Shown here: positions 8,219 through 17,260 of the stretch, in pieces
Position numbering within the stretch: position 1 is the stretch's first letter
How the letters are laid out: each line of letters opens with the position of its first letter
NCBI GenBank assembly: GCA_016718655.1
Contig: JADKCV010000006.1
Location: 62,001 to 126,000 of the forward strand
From: Flavobacteriales bacterium
Lineage (GTDB): Bacteria > Bacteroidota > Bacteroidia > Flavobacteriales_F > PHOS-HE28
Direction of reading: 5' to 3'
Length of the DNA: 64,000 nucleotides
Notes under the pieces: model-generated
Told to the model about the DNA's origin: nothing
Seen by the model: only the letters and a program-made list of their open reading frames with translations
Databases searched by the model: none
Translations under genes and position numbers: made by a program

Positions 8219-10125
8219 GGGTCTGCCTTTCCAGTTGTGGACATGATCGTGCCAGCCTGGGGTGGGTCAAAACTACTGAACACTGAATTATGGCTCAGGT
8301 ATTCAGGCACAAGTGCTTTCATACGTTGAATGAGGGCACTGCTGTCACCATCCTGTGTCAACTCCGGCAGTTCGTTCAGGAAGGCGTTCAACGCTTCACC
8401 CTCGGAGGTGCGCACTTTGCCGATGAGGATCCGAGGATGATGGGTGGGCAACGTGTTCTCCGTGGTGGCCAGTAGCTCCTCGTAGAGCTTCTCCCCGGGC
8501 CTGAGCCCGGTATGTACGATAGCGATATCGCGTCCGGGTTCCAATCCGCTCAGCCGTATCATCTTTTCAGCCAGGTCCGCGATTCGCACGGGGTCACCCA
8601 TGTCGAACACATAGATCTCACCTCCACGTCCCATGGCTGCAGCCTCCAATACCAAGCGGCATGCTTCGGGAATGGTCATGAAGTAGCGGGTCACTTCGGG
8701 ATGCGTCAGCGTCACCGGTCCACCAGCTTGGATCTGTCGGCGGAACAGAGGGATGACCGAACCACTGGATCCAAGGACATTTCCGAAACGGGTGGTGATG
8801 AACTGGGTAGTGCAATGCGCATGGGCGGCGGTGACGACCATTTCAGCGATACGCTTGGTGGCCCCCATCACACTCGTCGGGTTGACAGCCTTGTCCGTAC
8901 TGATGAGGATGAACTTCTCCACGCCGTGTGCACAGGATAGCGTAGCGAGGTGATGTGTACCCAGCACGTTGGTCATTACCGCCTCCCTCGGCTGGGCTTC
9001 CATCAATGGAACATGCTTGTAGGCAGCGGCATGCAACACGATCTGCGGGCGGTGTGAACGAAGTATCCGGTCCATCGACGCCCGATCACGAACATCACCG
9101 ATGATGGCATGGACCCCGTTGAACGCCCCTTTGGCCTTCAGTTCCATCTCCAGGTCATAGGTCGGTGATTCCGCTTGGTCGACCAGGACCAAGGCGGCCA
9201 AGCCGAGCTCGTACAACTGCCGCACCAACTCGCTACCGATTGATCCAGCGGCACCGGTGACCAGTACACGTTTACCCTTGAACAACAGGCTCACGGCCTC
9301 GCCATCCAATTGGATCACGCTCCTCCCGAGCAGATCCTCGATCCGAACCGCTTGGATCTGACCGGCGCTCAGTTGGCCACCGATCCAATCCTGCACGGGT
9401 GGAATGGTGAGTACCTTGACCTTGGCGGCCATGCAGGCATCCACCACCTTACGGCGATTCTCGGGGTCGGGATCGGCGATCGCGATGATCACTTGGTCCA
9501 CGTGACCTTTTGCCAACAACTCGGGTAACCGGGCTGTGGACCTCACAGGAGCACCTTCAAGCGTGCGACCCACTCGTTTGGGGTCATCGTCCACGAAGGC
9601 TTCCACCTCATAACGCATGCTTCCCGCACGTTCCAAGGTCCGCTTGGTGATCAGACCTGCTTCACCCGCTCCGTGGATCAGCACCCGTACCACATCCTTG
9701 CCCGCCCCCCGCTTACGGAGGTACACAAGCTTGAATCCGATACGCACCGCGATGAGCAACATGGCCGTGGCCAGGAAATCGATGATGATGACCGCTCTGG
9801 GTAGGAGATAGAGCCCATCCACGAAATGGAACCGGAAGAAGCTGAGCACACCGAGTGCGACCGTGCCGCCCAGTACCGTTAAGAAGATGCGCCGTGCATC
9901 GTCCGTATTGGTATGCCGCACCATGAGCCGCGGCGTACCCGCCACCAGGAAGGAGATCCCACGAACAAGCAGGAACACGGGCAGCACCGGCAAAAGAAGG
10001 GTCACCTCCCGCGGGGGGACCTGGAAATTGAAGCGTAGCAGATAGGCGACCGATAAGGCCACCAAGCATAGGCATAGGTCGATGACCAACACACCCCAAC
10101 GCGGGAACTGGACGGGGATCCTCAT
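8215..10125 (-). CDS. FlaA1/CapD-type UDP-sugar 4,6-dehydratase, membrane-anchored
   Basis: 636 residues from the Met at 10125. Four hydrophobic helices (within residues 10-135) anchor the protein. A CoA-binding-like Rossmann segment (GAGEAG, 152-157) follows, then the catalytic SDR domain with GAAGSIG at 291-297. The active site shows Ser409, Met420 and Lys424 instead of the usual Ser-Tyr-Lys, a feature of FlaA1/WbpM-type dehydratases. These make UDP-4-keto-6-deoxy sugars for surface glycans. The gene diverges from the epimerase gene; 102 bases separate the two starts. Confidence 0.92.
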   Translation of the reverse strand: MRIPVQFPRWGVLVIDLCLCLVALSVAYLLRFNFQVPPREVTLLLPVLPVFLLVRGISFLVAGTPRLMVRHTNTDDARRIFLTVLGGTVALGVLSFFRFHFVDGLYLLPRAVIIIDFLATAMLLIAVRIGFKLVYLRKRGAGKDVVRVLIHGAGEAGLITKRTLERAGSMRYEVEAFVDDDPKRVGRTLEGAPVRSTARLPELLAKGHVDQVIIAIADPDPENRRKVVDACMAAKVKVLTIPPVQDWIGGQLSAGQIQAVRIEDLLGRSVIQLDGEAVSLLFKGKRVLVTGAAGSIGSELVRQLYELGLAALVLVDQAESPTYDLEMELKAKGAFNGVHAIIGDVRDRASMDRILRSHRPQIVLHAAAYKHVPLMEAQPREAVMTNVLGTHHLATLSCAHGVEKFILISTDKAVNPTSVMGATKRIAEMVVTAAHAHCTTQFITTRFGNVLGSSGSVIPLFRRQIQAGGPVTLTHPEVTRYFMTIPEACRLVLEAAAMGRGGEIYVFDMGDPVRIADLAEKMIRLSGLEPGRDIAIVHTGLRPGEKLYEELLATTENTLPTHHPRILIGKVRTSEGEALNAFLNELPELTQDGDSSALIQRMKALVPEYLSHNSVFSSFDPPQAGTIMSTTGKADP

Positions 10126-10227
10126 CTTCGGCGTGCGAAAGATAGCGGCAATGGACCGGCAGCCTTTTTCCATGATGCACGTCTTCATTCGCATCTTCGC
10201 GCCAAAGTGATCAGACCCCTACAGCAC

Positions 10228-11226
10228 ATGCCGATATCATTGGTCACCGGCGGCGCCGGATTCATGGGTGCCCATGTCGTGAAGGAACTGTTGGACCAAG
10301 GCCATGAGGTCGTCGCCCTGGACGACCTCAGCGGAGGCTTTGCGGACCAGGTGGACCCACGGGCCATATTCATCAAAGGATCGATCAACGATCATGAGCT
10401 CGTGGACCGACTGTTCGCGGAACACGGTTTCACGTATGTCTATCACTTGGCTGCCTACGCGGCGGAAGGCCTCAGCCATTTCATCAGGCGGTTCAATTAC
10501 ACGAACAACCTCATCGGCAGCATCAACCTGATCAACGCCAGTGTGAAGCACGGCGTGAAGTGCTTCGTGTTCACCAGCTCCATCGCGGTCTATGGAGCGC
10601 TTCAGCCACCCATGCGCGAGGACATGAGGCCGGTGCCGGAGGATCCTTACGGGGTGGCCAAACTCGCCGTAGAAATGGACCTGTACGCTGCAAAGCATAT
10701 GTTCGGCCTGGAATATGTGGTCTTCCGTCCGCACAACGTGTACGGCGAATACCAGAACCTGGGTGACCGTTATCGGAACGTGGTCGGCATCTTCATGAAC
10801 CAATTGATGCAAGGCATGCCGCTCACCGTTTTCGGGGATGGCGAACAGAAGCGGGCGTTCACCTACGTGGGGGACATCGCACCGCTCATTGCCCGGTCGG
10901 CATGGACACCCCAGGCCTATGGGGAGGTGTTCAATGTGGGAGCCGACCGGCCCTACACGGTGAACGAGCTTTCCAAGTTGGTCATGGAAGCCATGGGCAT
11001 TGCAGGCACGGTGCGGCATCTGGAGGCCCGGAACGAGGTGGTCTTCGCGTTCAGCGACCACACGAAGGCTGAACGGATTTTCGGCGCATATGAGGAGACC
11101 ACGTTGGCCGAAGGTCTGGAACGCATGGTACCTTGGGCAAGGTCCGTGGGTGCGCGCAGCAGCAGTGCCTTCGGGCATATCGAGATCGAACAGGGGCTTC
11201 CCCCCAGCTGGAAACAGAAGGCATGA
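10228..11226 (+). CDS. NAD-dependent sugar epimerase/dehydratase (UDP-glucose 4-epimerase-like)
   Basis: 332 residues from the ATG at 10228; a GTG at 10207 is possible. The N-terminus has the Rossmann motif GGAGFMG. The active site has Ser in FTSSIAVYG and the YGVAK form of Y-x-x-x-K. The C-terminal half carries NVGADRPYTVNEL, typical of extended SDR sugar epimerases. It would act on a nucleotide sugar for polysaccharide synthesis. The gene overlaps the methyltransferase by ATGA. Confidence 0.9.
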   Translation: MPISLVTGGAGFMGAHVVKELLDQGHEVVALDDLSGGFADQVDPRAIFIKGSINDHELVDRLFAEHGFTYVYHLAAYAAEGLSHFIRRFNYTNNLIGSINLINASVKHGVKCFVFTSSIAVYGALQPPMREDMRPVPEDPYGVAKLAVEMDLYAAKHMFGLEYVVFRPHNVYGEYQNLGDRYRNVVGIFMNQLMQGMPLTVFGDGEQKRAFTYVGDIAPLIARSAWTPQAYGEVFNVGADRPYTVNELSKLVMEAMGIAGTVRHLEARNEVVFAFSDHTKAERIFGAYEETTLAEGLERMVPWARSVGARSSSAFGHIEIEQGLPPSWKQKA

Positions 11227-12134
11227 CCGGAACCCCTGCTTACCAAGGGCCGGCCGAACACATCATCGATGTGGCAGGTACACTGGTCCATTGCTACCCG
11301 GGTGCCGGTGATCATCGCGACGAGGCCACCATACGGTCGTTCGGTGAGGAATGGGAGAAGTTCAACACCTTCGACGAAGATGAGATCCGGCTCGCAGGCG
11401 ATGAGTACTTCGATATCGTTCCGGATGATCTGCTTGGACCCAACGTGGTGGCAATGGACCTCGGTTGCGGTAGTGGCCGTTGGACCCGATACCTCAGTAC
11501 CAAGGTCGGACACATCGACTCCATCGATCCCAGTGAAGCCGTGTTGCATGCCGCACGCACCCATGGTGACCTCCGGAATGTGCGGTGGACAAGGGCAGGA
11601 GTGGACAACATCCCCTTTCCGGACGGCACCTTCGACCTGATCATCTGCTTGGGCGTGTTGCACCATGTGCCTGATACGGAAGGCGCCATTGGTAAAGCGG
11701 CGAAGAAGCTGCGACCTGGAGGCCACATGCTGTTGTATCTGTACTATGCGTTGGATGGCCGGGGGGGTGCGTACCGAATGTTATTCCAACTCAGCGACTT
11801 GTTCCGCCGCGTCATCCATCGACTTCCCGGAGCGGCCAAGCGTGCGGTCTGCGATGTCATTGCCATTGGGGTCTACTGGCCATTGCGGTCGATGGCGCGC
11901 ATCGCAAGGTGGATCACCGGTCCCGATGGGGGTTGGAAACGGTTGCCCTTGAGCCACTACCACGACAAGAGCATGCAAGTGCTACGGAACGATGCACTGG
12001 ACAGGTTCGGGACACCGTTGGAACAACGATTCACCAAGGACCGGATGGGGGAGATGATGCTGAAAGCGGGCCTGAATGAGATCCGGTTCAGCGATCGCTC
12101 GCCGTATTGGCACGCCATCGCAAGGCGGGGGTGA
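11223..12134 (+). CDS. Class I SAM-dependent methyltransferase
   Basis: 303 residues. Motif I, MDLGCGSGRW, lies at residues 78-87; NIPFPDGTFDLIICLGVLHH follows as the methyltransferase-11-type signature. The C-terminal third has hydrophobic or amphipathic helices (VCDVIAIGVYWPLRSM), which may bind membranes or lipid-linked glycan. Its position between an epimerase and a glycosyltransferase suggests sugar or glycan methylation, but the substrate is not visible. The start overlaps the epimerase stop. Confidence 0.88.
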   Translation: MTGTPAYQGPAEHIIDVAGTLVHCYPGAGDHRDEATIRSFGEEWEKFNTFDEDEIRLAGDEYFDIVPDDLLGPNVVAMDLGCGSGRWTRYLSTKVGHIDSIDPSEAVLHAARTHGDLRNVRWTRAGVDNIPFPDGTFDLIICLGVLHHVPDTEGAIGKAAKKLRPGGHMLLYLYYALDGRGGAYRMLFQLSDLFRRVIHRLPGAAKRAVCDVIAIGVYWPLRSMARIARWITGPDGGWKRLPLSHYHDKSMQVLRNDALDRFGTPLEQRFTKDRMGEMMLKAGLNEIRFSDRSPYWHAIARRG

Positions 12135-12180
12135 GCGTGGCCCTACAACCGCTAATTTCGCCGCCGCTCCATCGGTCCCT

Positions 12181-13290
12181 ATGCCACGTGTCCTTTTCAT
12201 CGCCAGTCACCGTCTCGGGCGTGCTCCAGGTCAGCGCTTCCGGTTCGAGCAGTACATGGAGCACTTGGAACAGAACGGTTTCCAGTGCGTGCTCAGTCCA
12301 CTGGTCAGTGAGGACGATGACCGTATCCTGTATCGCCCTGGCCATTATTGGGAGAAGTTCCGCTTCGTACGACGTAGCATCGCCAAACGGCTGAAGGACC
12401 TGCGCCGCAAGGACGAGTACGATATCGTGTTCATTTTCCGCGAGGCGTTGATGACACGCTCCACACGGTTCGAGCGTGCTTTCAAGCGATCCAAGGCCAA
12501 ACTCGTGTTCGACTTCGACGATTCGATCTGGCTGACCAATGTGAGCGAGGCGAACCGGTTCTGGGCATGGGTCAAGGACCCCGGTAAGACATCGCGCATC
12601 ATCTCGATGTGTGACCTGGTGCTGGCTGGCAACGCATACTTGGCGGACTATGCCGGTCGGTTCAATGAACAGGTCGAGATCGTACCGACCACGATCGACA
12701 CCGCGGAGTATCGCCAAGTGCCTTTCCGGACCCAAGGACCGATCTGCATCGGTTGGAGCGGTAGCATCACGACCATCCAACACTTCCGGTATGCCATTCC
12801 CGCGCTACAGGCGATCAAGGAAAAATACGGCGACCGTGTCACCTTCCGCGTCATCGGGGATGCGAACTACGAGGAACCGTCCCTAGGCATCAAGGGTATC
12901 CCTTGGCGCAAGGACGAGGAACTCCAGGACCTGTCCGCGATCGATATCGGCATCATGCCCTTGCCGGATGACGAATGGTCGCGCGGCAAGTGCGGTCTGA
13001 AAGGACTCCAGTACATGGGCATCGGACTACCCGCGATCATGTCCCCCGTAGGTGTCAACGGAGAGATCATCCAGGACGGGGTGAACGGGTTCCTTGCTTC
13101 CACGACCGATGAATGGGTGGAAAAACTATCCCGGTTGATCGACGACCCCGACCTGCGCCAACGCATGGGCACGGAAGCAAGGCGCACTGTGGAGGAGCGC
13201 TATTCCGTCAATGCCTGGAAGGACCGCTATCTTCAACTTTTCCAAGACCTCTTGCGAACCAGCACACCGAACAAGCATGCCAGACCTTAA
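12181..13290 (+). CDS. Glycosyltransferase, GT4-like (GT-B fold)
   Basis: 369 residues from the ATG at 12181; in-frame codons upstream would overlap the methyltransferase. The N-terminal domain begins PRVLFIASHRLGRAPGQRFR. The C-terminal nucleotide-sugar-binding half contains IGWSGSITT, GIMPLPDDEWSRGKCGLKGL and the closing LIDDPDLRQRMGTEARRTVE helix typical of GT4 enzymes. It probably adds a sugar in the polysaccharide pathway. Its last 14 bases overlap the start of gcvT in another frame. Confidence 0.88.
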   Translation: MPRVLFIASHRLGRAPGQRFRFEQYMEHLEQNGFQCVLSPLVSEDDDRILYRPGHYWEKFRFVRRSIAKRLKDLRRKDEYDIVFIFREALMTRSTRFERAFKRSKAKLVFDFDDSIWLTNVSEANRFWAWVKDPGKTSRIISMCDLVLAGNAYLADYAGRFNEQVEIVPTTIDTAEYRQVPFRTQGPICIGWSGSITTIQHFRYAIPALQAIKEKYGDRVTFRVIGDANYEEPSLGIKGIPWRKDEELQDLSAIDIGIMPLPDDEWSRGKCGLKGLQYMGIGLPAIMSPVGVNGEIIQDGVNGFLASTTDEWVEKLSRLIDDPDLRQRMGTEARRTVEERYSVNAWKDRYLQLFQDLLRTSTPNKHARP

Positions 13291-14375
13291 GAATACCGCC
13301 CTGACCCATATCCACGAGTCCCTAGGTGCCAAACTGGTTCCTTTTGCCGGATACCTCATGCCGGTGCAGTACACCGGTGTCAATGATGAGCACCTTACCG
13401 TGCGCAACGCGGTCGGGGTCTTTGATGTGAGCCACATGGGCGAATTCCTCGTCCGAGGTCCGGGAGCATTGGATCTCATCCAGCGCATCACCACCAACGA
13501 CGCCAGCAAGCTGACCGTGGGCAAGGTGCAGTACAGCTGCATGCCCAATGGGAAGGGAGGCATCGTGGATGACCTGTTGGTGTACCGCATGGAGCATGGA
13601 GATGACCACCATTACGTGCTGGTTGTGAACGCATCGAACATGGCCAAGGACTGGGCGTGGATCAATGCACAGAACACCTTCGATGCGCAGATCACCGACA
13701 TCAGCGACCACATGTCATTGCTGGCCGTGCAAGGTCCGAAGGCCGTGGACACCTTACGGGGTCTTTTCACCGAGGACATCGAGAACATGCCGTATTACAC
13801 GGCCAAATACGCCGAGATGAAGGACGTGGGGCTTGTCCTCATCTCCACCACGGGATACACCGGAGCGGGGGGATACGAGGTGTATGTACCCAACCCCGTG
13901 GCTGAGAAGGCGTGGCATGCGGTGATGAAGGCCGGGGAAGCGTTCGGTATCAAGCCGGCAGGCCTTGCCGCCCGTGACACCTTGCGTCTTGAGATGGGGT
14001 TCTGTTTGTATGGCAATGATATCGACGATACGACATCCCCCATCGAAGCCGGCCTCGGGTGGATCACCAAGTTCACCAAGGACTTCATCGATTCGGAAAC
14101 CTTGAAGGCGCAGAAGGACCAGGGTACAGCACGTAAACTCGTGGCCTTTGAATTGCTGGACAGGGGTCCCGCCACGACCATGCGGTGTTGGATGCCTCGG
14201 TAACGTGGTGGGCAAGGTCACCTCGGGTACCCAGAGCCCCAGCCTTCAACGACCCATCGGCATGGCCTATGTTCCTATCGGCATGTCAGCCGAGGGGTCG
14301 GACCTCTGGGTCGATATCCGTGGTAAAGCACTGAAGGGACGTGTGGTGAAACTGCCGTTCTACAAGCAAGCTTGA
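13277..14375 (+). CDS. gcvT: Aminomethyltransferase (glycine cleavage T protein), frameshifted
   Basis: The first 975 bases or so encode a standard GcvT: YTGVNDEHLTVRNAVGVFDV, SHMGEFLVRGPGALD, GYTGAGGYEVY and LAARDTLRLEMGFCLYGNDI. GcvT moves the aminomethyl carbon of glycine to tetrahydrofolate. The frame is then lost twice. After FELLDRG, adding one C near 14168-14170 gives RHDHAVLDAS. Adding one G near 14199-14200 gives GNVVGKVTSG, which runs to the normal C-terminus at 14375. Two homopolymer undercounts explain everything, so the gene is probably intact in the cell. comB follows one base after the stop. Confidence 0.92.
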
Positions 14376-14376
14376 C

Positions 14377-15126
14377 ATGGAAGGCATTGTCCGCAACAAC
14401 GATTACCCTTACCGGGTGGAGGTCTGCTTCATGCCGGGCCAGTACCCCTTGTATGCCCAGGACATGGGGATCGTGGTGGTGATCGATGTCCTGCGGGCCA
14501 CGTCGGCCATGGTAGCGGCCTTTGAGAACGGTGTGGACCGGATCATCCCGGTCTCCACCATCGAGGAGGCACGCCAGTACATCGGCCGCGAAGGATACAT
14601 CGCAGCAGCCGAGCGGAACGGTGAGGTGGTCGAGGGCTTCGCCTACGGCAACTCACCACTGGCCTACGTGGGACAGGACCTTCGTGGCAAGACCATCGTC
14701 ATGACCACCACCAACGGTACAAAAGCGATCAATCTGGCCAAGGATGCACGCAAGTTGGTCATCGGCTCGTTCCTCAACCTCACCGCATTGAGCGACTGGT
14801 TGGTGAAGCAGAACGATAACATCCTTTTGCTCTGTTCCGGATGGAAGGACAAGTTCAATCTGGAGGATAGTGTGTTCGCAGGTGCCGTGATGGAACGGTT
14901 GCTCGATAGCGGCCGTTTCGGAGTGGAAGAGGACAGTTCGATCGCTGCCAAGTACATGTACATGGCAGCACGGGACAATTTCCACAGCATCCTCAAGGCC
15001 GCGCCGCGCCGTCGTCGCATACAGCAACTCCAGTTGCTCCCGGATGTGAAGTATTGCCTCACCCCGGACCAGAGTACGGCCATCCCGATCCTGGTGAATG
15101 GTGAACTGGTGCGCATGGTACCTTAG
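14377..15126 (+). CDS. comB: 2-phosphosulfolactate phosphatase
   Basis: 249 residues. The family signature is clear: VVVIDVLRATSAMV, ERNGEVVEGFAYGNSPL, the TTTNGTKA loop and LLCSGWKDKFNLEDSVFAGA. ComB is a Mg-dependent cytoplasmic phosphatase converting (R)-2-phospho-3-sulfolactate to sulfolactate. Coenzyme M synthesis is its archaeal role. In this phylum a role in making cysteate or sulfonolipids is more likely. Its partner comA lies at 52317-53123. It may be translationally coupled to gcvT. Confidence 0.92.
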   Translation: MEGIVRNNDYPYRVEVCFMPGQYPLYAQDMGIVVVIDVLRATSAMVAAFENGVDRIIPVSTIEEARQYIGREGYIAAAERNGEVVEGFAYGNSPLAYVGQDLRGKTIVMTTTNGTKAINLAKDARKLVIGSFLNLTALSDWLVKQNDNILLLCSGWKDKFNLEDSVFAGAVMERLLDSGRFGVEEDSSIAAKYMYMAARDNFHSILKAAPRRRRIQQLQLLPDVKYCLTPDQSTAIPILVNGELVRMVP

Positions 15127-15131
15127 TGGTC

Positions 15132-16142
15132 ATGGCACTGATCCGTCGGACCCTGTTGCTCGTGTTGCTGCTGACAGCGGTGGTATGGGTGATGCCCGAT
15201 CATACCATGGAACCCGCGCATGCCTGGGGGTTCTACGGGCACAAACGGATCAACCGGATGGCCGCATTCACGTTGCCACCCGAGATGTTCCCGTTCTTCA
15301 AGCGGCATATCGACTTCATCTCCGATCATGCCGTGGATCCCGATCGCAGACGCTATGCGGTGGAAGGGGAGGCCCAACGCCACTACATCGACATCGATCA
15401 CTATGCACACCATGGCGAGGACGTGTTCCAGATGATGCCGCGCAGATGGAACGATGCCGTGGCCCGGTTCACCGAGGATACGCTCCAGGCCTATGGCATC
15501 GTGCCTTGGCACATCGACGTGATGTACTCCCGGTTGGTAAGTGCCTTCCAACGCGGCGATGTGGATCGTATACTGCGGATGTCAGCGGAGATCGGGCATT
15601 ACATCGGGGATGCGCATGTGCCGCTGCACACCACGGAGAACTACAATGGACAGCTCACTGGCCAGCATGGGATCCATGCCTTTTGGGAATCCCGGATCGT
15701 GGAGCTATCGGCAGAAGATTATGATCATCTCGTGGGTCGTGCTCGGTACATCGACAACCCCTTGGACCACGCATGGGGTGCTGTCCAGTCCAGCCATGTG
15801 CTGGTCGATTCCGTGCTAGGCATCGAACGGCGGCTGAGCGAAGACTACCCGGAGGACCGCAAGTATGTCTTCGAGGATCGGGGCCGCGGAGGTATGCGCG
15901 TGTACTCCCGTGAGTTCACCAAGGCCTACGAGGAAGCCATGCAAGGCATGGTCCAGGAGCGTATGAACAAGTCGATCGTGGCGGTAGGCAGCTTCTGGTA
16001 TAGTGCTTGGGTGAACGCGGGCCAACCAGACCTGGATCGCTTGGAACAAAAGGAGGTGAGCGATAGCCTCAAAGCGGTATTGAAGGCAGAGGAAGAACTC
16101 TGGAAGGCCCGCGACAAGGGTTTCGGTCGCGATCACGAATAG
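15132..16142 (+). CDS. Secreted zinc-dependent phospholipase C / S1-P1 nuclease-like hydrolase
   Basis: 336 residues from the ATG at 15132 (a GTG at 15126 would overlap the comB stop). A signal peptide (ALIRRTLLLVLLLTAVVWV) ends near AHA. The mature N-terminus starts at once with WGFYGHKRIN; an N-terminal Trp is itself a zinc ligand in this fold. Further candidate ligands are in HYIDIDHY and IGHYIGDAHVPLHTTENY, with an HGIHAFWES motif after them. The family hydrolyses phosphodiesters (phospholipids or nucleic acid) in the periplasm or outside the cell. The substrate is undecided. Confidence 0.8.
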   Translation: MALIRRTLLLVLLLTAVVWVMPDHTMEPAHAWGFYGHKRINRMAAFTLPPEMFPFFKRHIDFISDHAVDPDRRRYAVEGEAQRHYIDIDHYAHHGEDVFQMMPRRWNDAVARFTEDTLQAYGIVPWHIDVMYSRLVSAFQRGDVDRILRMSAEIGHYIGDAHVPLHTTENYNGQLTGQHGIHAFWESRIVELSAEDYDHLVGRARYIDNPLDHAWGAVQSSHVLVDSVLGIERRLSEDYPEDRKYVFEDRGRGGMRVYSREFTKAYEEAMQGMVQERMNKSIVAVGSFWYSAWVNAGQPDLDRLEQKEVSDSLKAVLKAEEELWKARDKGFGRDHE

Positions 16143-16771
16143 GACCGGACCTTCTTCGTCACCCTTGGATCAGGGGGCATCGTCCCGTATACCAGGTCCC
16201 AGAACGGAGAACTCACGCCAAAGGCTGCGGTATCCCCCACGAAGTGGTGCAGGTTGTGGTGCTTCCAGAGCCGGGCAAGTACGTTACGAGGGGGAGGGAG
16301 GACGTGGATCGCGTAGTGGATGCTCAGGTAAACGGCATATCCCATGAGGAATCCTCCCCCGAAGACCACCCCCATGGGTCCCAATATCAGGCGGAACATC
16401 CCCACGAAAGCAGCCGCCACGAGCAAGCTCATCAAGGGTGGCAGGGCGAGCCGTCGCTTGTCCCGCGGATGGTCATGGTGGACGCCGTGGAAGACGTATT
16501 GGACGCGGGCTCTCCCAGGACTATTCGTGCGCATGTGGTAGAACCTGCGATGCACCGTGTATTCCACCCAAGTGAAGAAGATCGATCCTGTGATGACCAG
16601 GACGAGCAACACACCCGGACCGAGTCCCAACTGAACGGACCCGAACCAGAGACCAAGCAGGCCGCAACTGAGAAAAATGGTAAGTGGGAAGGCGATATGG
16701 GTGCGGGTCAACGCCTCCAGAACGGGACTTCGGAAGATCCGACCACTCGTGTTCACACGCTTGCTTTCCAT
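16133..16771 (-). CDS. Fatty acid hydroxylase / sterol desaturase superfamily membrane protein
   Basis: 212 residues from the ATG at 16771. A TTG at 16795 lies inside the promoter -7 box and is an unlikely start. Four hydrophobic helices surround the histidine clusters HRRFYH, HGVHHDHP and HHNLHH, the di-iron ligands of the superfamily. Similar bacterial proteins 2-hydroxylate fatty acyl chains of sphingolipid-like lipids. A link to sulfonolipid acyl chains is an inference. The 3' end overlaps that of the convergent hydrolase gene by ten bases. Confidence 0.88.
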   Translation of the reverse strand: MESKRVNTSGRIFRSPVLEALTRTHIAFPLTIFLSCGLLGLWFGSVQLGLGPGVLLVLVITGSIFFTWVEYTVHRRFYHMRTNSPGRARVQYVFHGVHHDHPRDKRRLALPPLMSLLVAAAFVGMFRLILGPMGVVFGGGFLMGYAVYLSIHYAIHVLPPPRNVLARLWKHHNLHHFVGDTAAFGVSSPFWDLVYGTMPPDPRVTKKVRSYS

Positions 16772-16792
16772 GACAGGCTGTGAAATGTCGAA

Positions 16793-16800
16793 CAAAATTA
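16793..16800 (-). promoter_or_regulatory. -7 promoter box of the fatty acid hydroxylase gene
   Basis: TAATTTTG on the minus strand is a perfect TAnnTTTG match, ending 21 bases before the ATG at 16771. It supports that start over the upstream TTG. Confidence 0.6.
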
Positions 16801-16907
16801 AGGCCGCTTTCCAGCCTCACTCCTGATCATTGATGGCTGGCACCACGGGCCGGATGGACGGCACCGGATATTGGAACGTCGCTGGCGCCCTGTATCGTAC
16901 CGATCGT

Positions 16908-16915
16908 TACTTTTG
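16908..16915 (+). promoter_or_regulatory. -7 promoter box of the tRNA gene
   Basis: TACTTTTG is a perfect TAnnTTTG match, 21 bases before the tRNA 5' end. The region between 16796 and this box shows nothing else. Confidence 0.6.
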
Positions 16916-16936
16916 CGGTCCGTTCCTATACGGTAA

Positions 16937-17011
16937 GGGCAATTAGCTCAGCTGGTTCAGAGCACTACCTCGACAAGGTAGGGGTCGCTGGTTCGAATCC
17001 AGCATTGCCCA
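16937..17011 (+). tRNA. tRNA-Val (GAC)
   Basis: A full cloverleaf can be folded: acceptor GGGCAAT / ATTGCCC, D stem GCTC / GAGC, anticodon stem CTACC / GGTAG with loop TCGACAA, and T arm GCTGG TTCGAAT CCAGC. Counting the seven-base loop from 32 to 38 places GAC at 34-36, so the tRNA reads valine codons GUC and GUU. Position 33, almost always U, is C here (base 16971). CCA is not encoded; the discriminator is A. Confidence 0.9.
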
Positions 17012-17012
17012 C

Positions 17013-17040
17013 AGGCCCGCTTGCACATGCAGGCGGGCCT
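17013..17040 (+). terminator. Hairpin terminator after tRNA-Val
   Basis: AGGCCCGC and GCGGGCCT form an 8-bp GC-rich stem around a 12-base loop directly after the tRNA. The T-tract is weak (TTCG straddles the stem end). The 220 bases from here to the sigma factor gene show no convincing gene. Confidence 0.6.
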
Positions 17041-17260
17041 TCGAATTCATGAACATGTCGGTATGGAGCAGGTTGGTATTGCCCACGTTGCGATGATCCG
17101 GACAATGATCCGCGGCAACACCTACGGCCACCCATGTTCGACGAGATCGATGATGCTACCTGATGGCCGTTTCGTCCGGTCGGAAAGGAAGCATCCATAC
17201 AAGGCCGTTCTCCCCGGTCAGGAACCGAACCAAACGACCTAATGTGACCTGAACGGGGCA

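Noticed and set aside
17041..17260. Possible small gene or RNA before the sigma factor
   Set aside because: Open frames exist but lack family features or promoter. The partial inverted repeat near 17210-17250 is imperfect, so I could not support a feature.
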